Position numbers and translations under genes: made by a program. Source: Catellatospora sp. KI3 (GTDB lineage Bacteria > Actinomycetota > Actinomycetes > Mycobacteriales > Micromonosporaceae). From it: a stretch of 64,000 nt of DNA. Below are positions 33,627 through 42,405 of this stretch, piece by piece; positions within the stretch are counted from its first letter, which is position 1; every line of letters starts with the position of its first letter. The notes beneath the pieces are model-generated. The model ran no database searches and was not told where the DNA came from. It saw only the letters and a list, made by a program, of their open reading frames with translations. The stretch lies in contig NZ_JASAMB010000031.1 of NCBI RefSeq assembly GCF_029948125.1, positions 1-64,000 on the forward strand. Reading direction: 5' to 3'.

Positions 33627-33833
33627 TCAAGAGGGCTGGAGGGGCAGCACTTCGCGGAGGAAGCCTCGGACGGACAGGAACTCCGACAGGTTCTCGCGGT
33701 GCTCGTCGCAGGCCAGCCAGGATTTGCGCCGGTCGGGGGTGTGCAGCTTCGGGTTGTTCCAGCGCAGTTCCCAGGTGGCGGGGGCGCGGCAGCCCTTGCG
33801 CGAGCAGATCAGCGGGGCTGCTTCCTCAGTCAC
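33627..33833 (-). CDS. Small zinc-finger-like protein
   Basis: A 68-residue actinobacterial protein from GTG at 33833. Cys pairs CSRKGC (about residues 10-15) and CDEH (about 43-46) could bind one zinc; ATWELRWNNPKLHTPDRRKSWLACDEHRENLSEFL is the conserved core. Such proteins are often labelled acetone carboxylase without good reason. Function unknown; isolated from neighbours. Confidence 0.75.
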   Translation of the reverse strand: MTEEAAPLICSRKGCRAPATWELRWNNPKLHTPDRRKSWLACDEHRENLSEFLSVRGFLREVLPLQPS

Positions 33834-33872
33834 GGCTGGCAGCGTACCGGGCAGGGCGGCGCACCGGATTCG

Positions 33873-34012
33873 GTCGGCGGCCCCGGCGGGGCGTGCGTGC
33901 GCATCGGGAAGTCGGCGGCCCCGGCGGGGCGTGCGCACGGGCAAGTCGGCGGCCCCGGCGGGGCGTGCGCACGGGCAAGTCGGCGGCCCCGGCGGGGCGG
34001 GCGCATCGGATT
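33873..34012. repeat. Four-unit tandem repeat, 34-bp period
   Basis: Units begin GTCGGCGGCCCCGGCGGGGC at 33873, 33911, 33945 and 33979. The middle two are identical over 34 bases; the outer two differ in the right half. The period is not a multiple of three and no ribosome-binding site precedes it. Confidence 0.85.
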
Positions 34013-34344
34013 CGGTCGGTGTGGGCGCTGCTAGTGCGGAGTGATCGCCGGTTGCGGTCGGAGTGGTGGTTTAGGCGGCGGGGTGTGCAGGAAACCGACC
34101 CTAGGTCGCGATCTTCCGTGCGCGCTGCCGGTGGTGATCGGCGTTCCGGGGCTAAAGATGGCGTTTCGGCCGGTGTTCGCGTAGCGAAGTGACCGGAAGT
34201 CGTGATCTTGGGGCTTGTTTCGGCCGATGATCGCGTTCCTCGGTCAAAATGACCGTCTCCAGATGAGGTTATGACCGCAAACGGCGATCAGGAAACCTTG
34301 ACCCGAGGTGGTGACCCCAGACGGCGATCACCGCCAGCCGCCAC

Positions 34345-34451
34345 TCCTGCAGCCGGCTGCGGTTCTCGCCGCTTCCGCGAGCCGCCTCCGCGAGCCGCTT
34401 CCGGTCCTGCAGCCGGCTGCGGTACTCGCCGCTTCCGCGAGCCGCCTCCGG
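34345..34451. repeat. Two-unit tandem repeat, 60-bp period
   Basis: TCCTGCAGCCGGCTGCGG begins at 34345 and again at 34405, each followed by TTCTCGCC or TACTCGCC, GCTTCCGCGAGCCGCCTCCG. The second unit is cut short at the right end. Confidence 0.75.
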
Positions 34452-34507
34452 CGTCAGCCGGGCTGGCCGAGGCAGGCTCACCGGGCTGGATGCACTGCCG
34501 CTGCCGC

Positions 34508-34664
34508 TGGCTCTATCGCTGGCGCAGACCATAGCGCTAGCGCAGGTTCTAGCGCTGGCGCTGGCCCTAGCGCTGGCGCAGACCGTAGCGCTGGCCCTGG
34601 CGCTGGTGCGGGTCCTGGCGCTGGGCTGGGGTGATGGCGCAGGGGCTGGGGCTGGGGCTGGGTG
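34508..34664. repeat. GCTGGCGC/TAGCGCT simple repeat tract
   Basis: About 150 bases built from short GCTGGCGC and TAGCGCTGGCGC units, ending in GGGGCTGG repeats. AGCGCT cores are self-complementary, so the single strands could fold extensively. Confidence 0.7.
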
Positions 34665-34968
34665 GAAATGCGAAACGGCCGAGCGGGGCTCGGCCGAGGT
34701 GTTTGGCGTGCCGGGCGGCCACGGGGGAAGCCGCCCGGCAACGCCGAAATATTAACCACGCGCCGGGCGCCGAGGGAAGAGCGCGGAGCGCATCCATTCG
34801 GATGAAATCCCGGACCGGAAAGATCAGTGTCTGTGATGCTGTCATAAGCGGTTTTCACACGTATTTGCCGCATACGTCGGCTTGACGTGCCAGGCTGGGC
34901 CCCAGCCGCTGGTACGGCGCGGCCGGCGGGCGGCTGGACCGCGTCCGGACAGCATGTAAGGAGCCGTG

Positions 34969-36018
34969 GTGCACCCGACCACCTACGACGACCCCGTCGA
35001 CATCCCGCCGCCGCCGACCGTGGCGGCGCCGGTCAGTCCCGCCCAGGACGCCACCCACCTCGAACGGGCCCTGTTCGAGGTGAAGAAGGTGATCGTCGGC
35101 CAGGACCGGCTGGTCGAGCGCATGTTCGTGGCCCTGCTGGCGCGCGGGCACTGCCTGCTGGAGGGCGTACCGGGGGTGGCCAAGACGCTGGCCGTGGAGA
35201 CGCTCGCGACGGTCGTCGGCGGCTCGTTCGCGCGGGTGCAGTTCACCCCGGACCTGGTGCCCGCCGACATCGTCGGCACCCGGATCTACCGGGCCAGCAG
35301 CGAGACGTTCGACGTCGAGCTGGGGCCGGTGTTCGTGAACTTCCTGCTCGCCGACGAGATCAACCGGGCGCCGGCGAAGGTGCAGTCGGCGCTGCTGGAG
35401 GTGATGGCCGAGCGGCACGTGTCGCTGGGCGGCCGGACCCATGCCGTACCGGATCCGTTCCTGGTGATGGCGACGCAGAACCCGATCGAGCAGGAGGGGG
35501 TGTATCCGCTGCCGGAGGCGCAGCGCGACCGCTTCCTGCTCAAGGTGCTGGTGGGTTACCCGACCGACGTCGAGGAGCGCGAGATCGTGTACCGGATGGG
35601 GGTGACGCCGCCGCGCGCGGCCCCCATCCTGACCACCACCGACCTGGTCGGCCTGCAGCAACGGGCCGACCAGGTGTTCGTGCACAACGCCCTGGTCGAC
35701 TACGCGGTACGGCTCGTGCTGGCCACCCGCGACCCCGGCGAGCACGGCATGCCCGACGTCGCCCGGCTGATCCAGTACGGCGCCAGCCCGCGCGCCTCGC
35801 TCGGCCTCGTCCGGGCGACCCGCGCGCTGGCGCTGCTGCGCGGGCGCGACTACGCCCTGCCGCAGGACGTGCAGGACATCGCCCCGGACATCCTGCGCCA
35901 CCGGCTGGTGCTGTCGTACGACGCGCTCGCCGACGAGGTGCCCGCCGACTACGTGGTCGACCGGGTGCTGTCGGCGGTGCCGCTGCCCGCGGTCGCGCCG
36001 CGCCAGCAGGCGACATGA
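34969..36018 (+). CDS. MoxR-family AAA ATPase
   Basis: A 349-residue MoxR/RavA-type ATPase. Walker A is LLEGVPGVAKTLAVE (about residues 62-76), Walker B LADEINRAPAKVQSALLEVM, sensor MATQNPIEQEGVYPLPEAQRDRF. It probably acts as a chaperone for metal or cofactor insertion or for assembling VWA proteins, as inferred from the operon with DUF58 and VWA genes. AAGGAG at 34958-34963 fits the second GTG at 34969 better than the GTG at 34966. The next gene overlaps by ATGA. Confidence 0.92.
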   Translation: MHPTTYDDPVDIPPPPTVAAPVSPAQDATHLERALFEVKKVIVGQDRLVERMFVALLARGHCLLEGVPGVAKTLAVETLATVVGGSFARVQFTPDLVPADIVGTRIYRASSETFDVELGPVFVNFLLADEINRAPAKVQSALLEVMAERHVSLGGRTHAVPDPFLVMATQNPIEQEGVYPLPEAQRDRFLLKVLVGYPTDVEEREIVYRMGVTPPRAAPILTTTDLVGLQQRADQVFVHNALVDYAVRLVLATRDPGEHGMPDVARLIQYGASPRASLGLVRATRALALLRGRDYALPQDVQDIAPDILRHRLVLSYDALADEVPADYVVDRVLSAVPLPAVAPRQQAT

Positions 36019-37031
36019 CCGGCACGGCCGCCCCGGCCGCGGGCGACACCGGCTCGGCGGCGCTCAGCCGGTTGCAGCTGCTGGTCAACCGGCGCCTGGA
36101 CGGGCTGCTGCAGGGCGACTACCTGGGGCTGCTGCCGGGGCCGGGCAGCGAGGCGGGGGAGTCGCGGGAGTACCGCACCGGCGACGACGTGCGCCGGATG
36201 GACTGGCCGGTCACCGCGCGCACCACGGTCCCGCACGTGCGGCTGACCGTCGCCGACCGGGAGCTGGAGACGTGGCTGGCGCTGGACCTGTCGCCGAGCC
36301 TCGACTTCGGCACCGCCCGCCTGCTCAAACGCGACCTGGTGCTGGCCGCCACCGCCGCGATGACGCATCTGACGGTACGGGGCGGCAACCGCGTCGGCGC
36401 CGTCATCGCCACCCGCGGCGGCTACCTGGTCCGCCGTCCCGCCCTGCCCGGCCGTCGCGAGGCCCAAGGACTGCTCCGCACCGTCGCACGCCTTATCGAG
36501 GCCGCGAACGGCGACCGGCCGGCCGCCGCGACCCGCTCGAGTTGCCAGGCAATCGGGCCAACGGCCTCGCAAGATACGCCCAGTCGCGCGGCGACTCGAG
36601 CGGCGGACGGTTTGGCGGGGCTGATCGAGGCGTTGAACAGTCCGCCCCGGCGGCGAGGGCTGGCGGTGGTGGTCTCGGACTTCCTCGATCCGCCGGAGCG
36701 GTGGGGCTGGCCGCTGCGCAAGCTGGCGGTACGGCACGAGGTGCTGGCGATCGAGGTGCTGGACCCGTGCGAGCTGGAGCTGCCCGACGCGGGCGTGCTG
36801 GAGCTGGTCGATCCGGAGACCGGCCGGCGGCACGAGGTGCAGACCGGCAACGCGCGGCTGCGTGAGCGCTACCGGGTGGCCGCCGCCGCGCAGCGCGAAC
36901 GGGTGGCCGCCGCGATCCGGGCGGCGGGGGCGCGGCAGGTGCGGCTGCGTACCGACTCGGACTGGCTGCTGGACCTGGTGCGCTTCGTGGCCGCGCAGCG
37001 GCACCGCCGGACCGGGGGAGGCAGCCGATGA
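36015..37031 (+). CDS. DUF58 protein with an in-frame palindromic insertion
   Basis: A 338-residue DUF58 protein. The diagnostic region GDYLGLLPGPGSEAGESREY, YRTGDDVRRMDWPVTARTT is at about residues 35-75, and RRRGLAVVVSDFLDPPERWG at about 212-232. Between them, residues ~174-196 (SCQAIGPTASQDTPSRAATR) are encoded by a copy of the palindromic repeat family A and are absent in what I know of the family. The frame stays open, so the protein is probably made with an extra loop. ATGA overlaps on both sides (MoxR and VWA genes). Confidence 0.9.
   Translation: MTGTAAPAAGDTGSAALSRLQLLVNRRLDGLLQGDYLGLLPGPGSEAGESREYRTGDDVRRMDWPVTARTTVPHVRLTVADRELETWLALDLSPSLDFGTARLLKRDLVLAATAAMTHLTVRGGNRVGAVIATRGGYLVRRPALPGRREAQGLLRTVARLIEAANGDRPAAATRSSCQAIGPTASQDTPSRAATRAADGLAGLIEALNSPPRRRGLAVVVSDFLDPPERWGWPLRKLAVRHEVLAIEVLDPCELELPDAGVLELVDPETGRRHEVQTGNARLRERYRVAAAAQRERVAAAIRAAGARQVRLRTDSDWLLDLVRFVAAQRHRRTGGGSR
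36536..36600. repeat. Family A palindromic repeat inside a coding sequence
   Basis: CTCGAGTTGCCAGGCAATCG begins at 36536, and the right side runs GATACGCCCAGTCGC to CTCGAG at 36600. The left half is identical to the family A arm (GTTGCCAGGCAATCGGGC); the right half is partly decayed. It lies wholly in the DUF58 gene and keeps its frame. Confidence 0.75.
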
Positions 37032-37987
37032 TCACGTTCCTGTCGCCGGGGTGGCTGCTGGCGCTGCTGCCGGTGCTGGGCCTGGCCGCGGCGTACCTGG
37101 GGCGGCACCTGCTGCGCCGGTGGCGCCGCGACACCGCGGTGCCGTTCAGCAACCTGGAGCTGCTGCGCTCGCTGGTGCCGCGCGGGCTGGGCTGGCGCCG
37201 CCACGTGGCCGCCGGGCTGTTCCTGTTGGGGCTGTTCGCACTGGTCACCGCGCTGGCGCGGCCGTCGGTGCAGACCGAGGAGCCGCTGGAGCGGGCGACC
37301 GTGATCCTGGCCATCGACGTGTCACTGTCCATGCAGGCCGACGACGTGGCGCCGACCCGGATCGAGGCGGCGCAGGAGTCGGCCAAGTCGTTCGTGGACG
37401 AGCTGCCGGTCTCGTACAACCTGGGGTTGGTGTCTTTCGCGAAGTCGGCCAACGTGCTGGTGGCGCCGACCAAGGACCGGGCGGCGGTACGCGAGGCCGT
37501 CGACGGGCTGCAGCTGGCCGAGGCGACCGCGACCGGGGAGGCGGTGTTCACGGCGCTGGACGCGATCCGGTCGGTGCCCGACAACGGCGCCGACGAGCCG
37601 CCGCCGGCGCGGATCGTGCTGCTGTCGGACGGGTACCGGACGTACGGGCGCTCGATCGACGAGGCGGCGGCGGCCGCGGTGGAGGCGAACGTGCCGGTCA
37701 CCACGATCGCGTTCGGCACCGACGCCGGCGTGGTCGACATCGCCGGTCAGCTGCAGCGGGTGCCGGTGGACCGGCAGGCGCTGGCGGGGCTGGCCGAGAC
37801 GACCGGCGGCTTCTTCTACGAGGCGGCGTCGGCGGCCGAGCTGACCCAGGTGTACCAGGACATGGGCTCGTCCATCGGCTACCGGACCGTGCCGCGCGAG
37901 ATCGGACAGTGGTTCGGTGCCGCGGCGCTGCTGTGCTGCCTAGGCGCCGGCGCGCTCAGTCTGCTGTGGACCTCGCGCCTGCCCTGA
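37028..37987 (+). CDS. VWA-domain membrane protein
   Basis: A 319-residue BatA-like protein. Two N-terminal helices (LLALLPVLGLAAAYLG, VAAGLFLLGLFALVTAL) and one at the C-terminus (AAALLCCLGAGALSLLW) anchor a von Willebrand A domain that starts ILAIDVSLSMQADD with the MIDAS DxSxS. ILLSDGYRTYG is the second conserved stretch. It closes the MoxR-DUF58-VWA operon with a 4-base ATGA overlap, and a family A palindrome follows 18 bases after its stop. Confidence 0.92.
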   Translation: MITFLSPGWLLALLPVLGLAAAYLGRHLLRRWRRDTAVPFSNLELLRSLVPRGLGWRRHVAAGLFLLGLFALVTALARPSVQTEEPLERATVILAIDVSLSMQADDVAPTRIEAAQESAKSFVDELPVSYNLGLVSFAKSANVLVAPTKDRAAVREAVDGLQLAEATATGEAVFTALDAIRSVPDNGADEPPPARIVLLSDGYRTYGRSIDEAAAAAVEANVPVTTIAFGTDAGVVDIAGQLQRVPVDRQALAGLAETTGGFFYEAASAAELTQVYQDMGSSIGYRTVPREIGQWFGAAALLCCLGAGALSLLWTSRLP

Positions 37988-38004
37988 GGTGGCAGGCTGA
38001 CCGT

Positions 38005-38057
38005 TTGCCTGGCAATCGGGCGTACCCGGGTGGGTGATACGCCCGATTGCCAGGCAA
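38005..38057. repeat. Palindromic repeat, family A copy 3
   Basis: Perfect 20-bp arms, TTGCCTGGCAATCGGGCGTA (38005-38024) and its complement (38038-38057), with a 13-base loop. It sits just after the VWA gene and may also end transcription. Confidence 0.85.
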
Positions 38058-38105
38058 CTGCGGTCGTGCGGCCGCGGCGGCGCTGCCGTGGCGGGGCTCA
38101 GCGGA

Positions 38106-38186
38106 TCACTTGCTGAGCAGGATGAACAGGGCGCCTACCCAGGTCGCGGCAAGGGTGAAGCCCAAGGGCGCTACGTAGCGGCTCAT
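38106..38186 (-). CDS. Possible 26-residue single-helix membrane peptide
   Basis: ATG at 38186, preceded by GGAG 8 bases upstream, opens MSRYVAPLGFTLAATWVGAL followed by FILLSK and TGA. It is a single hydrophobic helix with Arg and Lys ends. The frame could begin at ATG 38249 (47 residues), but no ribosome-binding site is there. The leader-like ORF at 38344-38400 lies upstream on the same strand. Reality uncertain. Confidence 0.45.
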   Translation of the reverse strand: MSRYVAPLGFTLAATWVGALFILLSK

Positions 38187-38343
38187 GATGAATCTCCGGT
38201 GGCTGCTGTCGTTTCGGGGCAACAGAGGGGCACGCGGGTTCAGAGTCATGACCGGGAAAGAACAACTGGCGAAGGCGCGAGGCACGCGGGGCGCCCACCG
38301 CAGCGGTCAGGTGGACCGCAGGGCTGGCAGGGGCAAGCGCGTG

Positions 38344-38400
38344 TCAGTCGGTGGCGCTTCGCAGGACCCGGGCATGACTCGGAGGATCGCTATCTCGCAT
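38344..38400 (-). CDS. 18-codon leader-like ORF with full Shine-Dalgarno
   Basis: On the minus strand AAGGAGGTGATC, twelve bases fully complementary to the 16S rRNA 3' end, is followed after 3 bases by ATG at 38400 and an 18-residue frame, MRDSDPPSHARVLRSATD. No large minus-strand gene follows; the next ORF is the 26-residue membrane peptide at 38186. A leader peptide controlling that peptide, or a small RNA with a decoy ribosome site, are possible readings. Confidence 0.4.
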   Translation of the reverse strand: MRDSDPPSHARVLRSATD

Positions 38401-38569
38401 AGCGATCACCTCCTTAAGCCGGGGTCCGACCGCCGGGGCTCAGTCCCCGACCGCAGCGATCGTACAGCAGCGGCGCGGCGGTCCCGCATCGGCCGACCCG
38501 CCATGCCGATGGTGTCCACCCGGTCGGGGTACGCCATCATGGTTTGGAGGTTTCCTCTAAAGATGTTAG

Positions 38570-39370
<801 letters not shown>

Positions 39371-39406
39371 CGCCCCGGCCCGCCCGGCCCGGCCCGACCC
39401 CATTCC

Positions 39407-39469
39407 CGTTGATCATGAACTTATGGACGTGTTCGACGGTGTGTCACCACCTTGGTGCCGTGATCAACA
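39407..39469. repeat. Dispersed ~63-bp element, family B copy 2
   Basis: Inverted copy of 24487-24549, about 56 of 63 bases identical. It lies between fabG and inhA, ending some 28 bases before the inhA start and so falling in its untranslated leader. Confidence 0.75.
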
Positions 39470-39496
39470 ACAGATGTGAGTAGAGGAGTAAGAGAC

Positions 39497-40258
39497 GTGC
39501 TGCTGGAAGGCAAGCGGATCCTGGTCACTGGGGTGATCACGGAGCAGTCGATCGCGTTCAACGTCGCGAAGCTGGCCCAGGAGCAGGGGGCCACGGTCGT
39601 GCTCACCGGCTTCGGGCGGCTGTCGCTGGTCGAGCGGATCGCCAAGCGGCTGCCGCAGGCCGCCCCGGTGATCGAGCTCGACGTGACCAACACCGAGCAC
39701 CTGACCGGCCTGGCCGACAAGGTGCGCGAGCACGTCGACGGCCTCGACGGCGTGGTCCACTCGATCGGCTTCGCCCCGGCGACCGCGCTGGGCGGGACCT
39801 TCCTGGAGACGCCGTGGGAGGACGTGGCCACGGCGGTGCACGTGTCGACGTACTCGTACAAGGCGCTGGCCATGGCCGCGCTGCCGCTGATGCAGCGCGG
39901 CGGTTCGGTGGTCGGCCTGACCTTCGACGCCACCGTCGCCTGGCCCGTGTACGACTGGATGGGCGTGGCCAAGGCCGGTCTCGAGTCCACCTCCCGCTAC
40001 CTGGCGCGCTACCTTGGTGAGCAGGGCATCCGCACCAACCTGGTGTCGGCCGGCCCGCTGCGTACCATGGCCGCCAAGTCGATCCCCGGGTTCAAGGCGT
40101 TCGAGGAGTCCTGGTCCGACCGTGCCCCGCTGGGCTGGGACCTCGCCGACACCGAGCCGACCGCCAAGGCCGTGCTCGCCCTGCTGTCCGACTGGTTCCC
40201 GGCCACCACCGGCGAGATCATCCACGTCGACGGCGGCTACCACGCCACCGGCGCCTGA
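39497..40258 (+). CDS. inhA: Enoyl-ACP reductase (InhA-type)
   Basis: A 253-residue InhA/FabI protein. LLEGKRILVTGVITEQSIAF is the divergent NADH-binding start of the InhA group (GKRILVTG and SIAF); the catalytic Tyr and Lys lie in YDWMGVAKAGLES. It reduces enoyl-ACP in the last step of chain elongation. GAGGAG at 39481-39486 selects the GTG at 39497 over the one at 39476. Order fabG-inhA-hemH is the same as in mycobacteria. A terminator follows. Confidence 0.94.
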   Translation: MLLEGKRILVTGVITEQSIAFNVAKLAQEQGATVVLTGFGRLSLVERIAKRLPQAAPVIELDVTNTEHLTGLADKVREHVDGLDGVVHSIGFAPATALGGTFLETPWEDVATAVHVSTYSYKALAMAALPLMQRGGSVVGLTFDATVAWPVYDWMGVAKAGLESTSRYLARYLGEQGIRTNLVSAGPLRTMAAKSIPGFKAFEESWSDRAPLGWDLADTEPTAKAVLALLSDWFPATTGEIIHVDGGYHATGA

Positions 40259-40273
40259 CCCCGCCTGCCCGCC

Positions 40274-40317
40274 GCGGGCCCGGCCACCCCACCACGGGCG
40301 GCCGGGCCCGCGCCTTT
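40274..40317 (+). terminator. Terminator after inhA
   Basis: 12-bp stem GCGGGCCCGGCC (40274-40285) and GGCCGGGCCCGC (40300-40311), then a short T-run. It suggests that hemH has a promoter of its own in the following 90 bases. Confidence 0.7.
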
Positions 40318-40408
40318 CCGCCGCGCTGATCACGGTGCCGGGGTGGGGTTGTCCACAGGGGCATGGGGGCGGGTGCGGGGCAGGTGGGGCGGGATCTAGG
40401 CTTTTCGC

Positions 40409-41443
40409 ATGTATGACGGCTTTTTGCTGCTGTCGTTTGGGGGGCCGGAGCACCCGGATGAGGTGTTGCCGTTTCTGCACAACGTGACTCGGGGTCGGGG
40501 GGTGCCGCCGGAGCGGCTGGCTGAGGTGGCTGAGCACTATCAGCGGTTCGGCGGGGTGTCGCCGATCAACGCGCAGTGCCGGGAGCTGGTGGCCGCGATC
40601 CGGGGGGACTTCGCGGCCAACGGGGTGGACCTGCCCGTGTACTGGGGGAACCGGAACTGGCGGCCGATGCTGGCCGACACGCTGGCGCAGATGCGCGATC
40701 ACGGGATCCAGCGGGCGGTCGCGCTGGCGACCAGCGGGTTCGGGTCGTACTCGTCGTGCCGGCAGTATCTGCAGGACATCGCGTCGGCGCGGGCCGCGGT
40801 CGGGCCGCGGGCGCCGGTCGTGGACAAGCTGCGGCACTTCCACGACCATCCCGGGTACGTCGAGCCGTTCGCCGACGCGGTCGCGCGGGCGCTGGCGGGC
40901 CTGGACGTCGCCGCGCACGCCACCACCCGGCTGGTCTTCACGGCGCACTCGATCCCGGTGTCGATGGCCGAGTCCAGCGGTCCCACCGGCGGCCGGTACG
41001 AGGCGCAGCTGCGCGAGACCGCCCGCCTGGTCGCCGCGCGGGGCGCCCCCGGGCTGGCCTGGGACCTGGTGTGGCAGAGCCGCTCCGGCGCCCCGCACAT
41101 CCCGTGGCTGGAGCCCGACGTCAACGACCACCTCAAGGTGCTGGCCAAGGAGGGGGTGACCCAGGTGGTGGTGAGCCCGATCGGGTTCGTCTCCGACCAC
41201 CTGGAGGTGCTCTGGGACCTCGACGAGGAGGCGGCGGCGACCGCGCGCCAGCTCGGGCTCGGCTTCGCCCGCGCGGGCACCCCCGGCGCCGATCCGCGCT
41301 TCGTCGCGATGGTGCGGGAACTGGTGCTGGAACGGATGGAGCCCGGCACGCAGCCGCGCGCCGCGCTCGGTACCCTCGGTCACTGGGACGTCTGCCCCAG
41401 CAACTGCTGCCCGCCGCCCGCACGGGCAGTTCGAGAAAGGTAA
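40409..41443 (+). CDS. hemH: Ferrochelatase (coproporphyrin-type)
   Basis: A 344-residue ferrochelatase. LLLSFGGPEHPDEVLPFL opens the protein, HSIPVSMAES holds the metal-binding His and ISPIGF-type VVVSPIGFVSDHLEVLWDLDEE the partner Glu. The actinobacterial [2Fe-2S] ligands are there: an internal Cys in SSCRQYLQD (about residue 117) and three in VCPSNCCPP near the C-terminus. It inserts iron into coproporphyrin III in actinobacteria. It follows fabG-inhA and is 4 bases from the next gene. Confidence 0.94.
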   Translation: MYDGFLLLSFGGPEHPDEVLPFLHNVTRGRGVPPERLAEVAEHYQRFGGVSPINAQCRELVAAIRGDFAANGVDLPVYWGNRNWRPMLADTLAQMRDHGIQRAVALATSGFGSYSSCRQYLQDIASARAAVGPRAPVVDKLRHFHDHPGYVEPFADAVARALAGLDVAAHATTRLVFTAHSIPVSMAESSGPTGGRYEAQLRETARLVAARGAPGLAWDLVWQSRSGAPHIPWLEPDVNDHLKVLAKEGVTQVVVSPIGFVSDHLEVLWDLDEEAAATARQLGLGFARAGTPGADPRFVAMVRELVLERMEPGTQPRAALGTLGHWDVCPSNCCPPPARAVRER

Positions 41444-41447
41444 CCCG

Positions 41448-42227
41448 ATGACCGAGCGCAAGCCGATCGCCGCCTGGCTCACCGATATGGACGGCGTACT
41501 GGTGCACGAGGGCGAGCCGGTGCCCGGCGCGCCGGAGTTCATCGGGCGGCTGCGTGCGGCCGGGGTGCCGTTCCTGGTGCTGACCAACAACTCGATCTAC
41601 ACCCCGCGCGACCTCCAGGCCCGGCTGACCCGGCTCGGCTTCGACCTGCCCGAGAGCGCGATCTGGACGTCGGCGCTGGCCACCGCGCAGTTCCTGGCCG
41701 ACCAGCGGCCCGGCGGTAGCGCGTACGTCATCGGCGAGGCGGGCCTGACCACGGCCATGCACGCGGCGGGCTACATCATGACCGACTTCGACCCCGACTA
41801 CGTGGTGCTGGGCGAGACCCGCAACTACAGCTTCGAGGCGATCACCACCGCGATCCGGCTGATCAACAAGGGCGCGCGGTTCATCTGCACCAACCCGGAC
41901 GCGACCGGCCCGTCGAACGAGGGCGCGCTGCCCGCGGCGGGTTCGGTGGCGGCGCTGATCACCAAGGCGACCGGGATCGAGCCGTACTTCGTGGGCAAGC
42001 CGAACCCGATGATGATGCGCTCGGCGCTGAACCGGATCGGGGCGCACTCGGAGTCGACCGCGATGATCGGCGACCGGATGGACACCGACGTGCTCTGCGG
42101 CCTGGAGGCCGGGCTGCACACCATCCTGGTGCTGACCGGCATCTCCACGAAGTCGGACCTGGAGCGCTACCCGTACCTGCCGTCCCGCGTGGTCAACTCC
42201 GTGGCGGACCTGACCGACGAGATCTGA
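41448..42227 (+). CDS. HAD-IIA (NagD-like) phosphatase
   Basis: A 259-residue HAD phosphatase. Motif I WLTDMDGVLVHEG, motif II VLTNNS, motif III around EPYFVGKPNP, motif IV MIGDRMDTDVLCG. The large C2 cap lies at about residues 70-190. NagD proteins dephosphorylate nucleotides or sugar phosphates. ATG at 41448 follows AAGGTAAC, 4 bases after hemH, so it is likely cotranscribed with it. Confidence 0.9.
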   Translation: MTERKPIAAWLTDMDGVLVHEGEPVPGAPEFIGRLRAAGVPFLVLTNNSIYTPRDLQARLTRLGFDLPESAIWTSALATAQFLADQRPGGSAYVIGEAGLTTAMHAAGYIMTDFDPDYVVLGETRNYSFEAITTAIRLINKGARFICTNPDATGPSNEGALPAAGSVAALITKATGIEPYFVGKPNPMMMRSALNRIGAHSESTAMIGDRMDTDVLCGLEAGLHTILVLTGISTKSDLERYPYLPSRVVNSVADLTDEI

Positions 42228-42263
42228 CCGACGGGGCCGCCGCCCCCGCCGCCGCCGCCCGTA

Positions 42264-42357
42264 ATAGACGCTGGCCTATCCAGTGGCTTGGCATAGACGC
42301 TGGCCTATCCAGAGCACGGATCGTCGGGATCCGTCTTCTAGATAGGCCAGCGTCAAT
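42264..42357. repeat. Palindromic repeat cluster (GACGCTGGCCTATC family)
   Basis: ATAGACGCTGGCCTATCCAG occurs at 42264-42283 and again at 42293-42312 as direct copies 29 bases apart; the core returns inverted as GATAGGCCAGCGTC at 42341-42354. A related half is at 3-34. Either direct copy can pair with the inverted one, giving two alternative hairpins. Confidence 0.8.
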
Positions 42358-42405
42358 TCAAGGCGGAGCGGGAACGGGGCGGGCCAGGGCAGCTGGGCGG
42401 CGTTG

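Larger units (their letters stand above)
33834..34968. other. 1.1-kb non-coding repeat-rich region
   Basis: No frame here behaves like a gene. The region contains three tandem arrays (listed separately), a 15-base palindrome CGGTCA-AAA-TGACCG at 34241-34255, and stretches with gATCg-rich, less GC-biased sequence near 34120-34320. The last 100 bases before 34969 should hold the promoter of the MoxR operon. Confidence 0.65.

Noticed and set aside
33873-34012. CRISPR array
   Set aside because: Units are contiguous tandem repeats without spacers, and no cas gene is in the window.
34887-35901. Minus-strand ORF overlapping the MoxR gene and its upstream region
   Set aside because: Antisense shadow with low-complexity Arg/His/Gln composition; the MoxR motifs on the plus strand are unequivocal.
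36015-37031. Frameshift or pseudogene in the DUF58 gene because of the strange middle segment
   Set aside because: The frame is open from ATG to stop, conserved motifs occur on both sides in the same frame, and the odd segment matches the palindromic repeat family.
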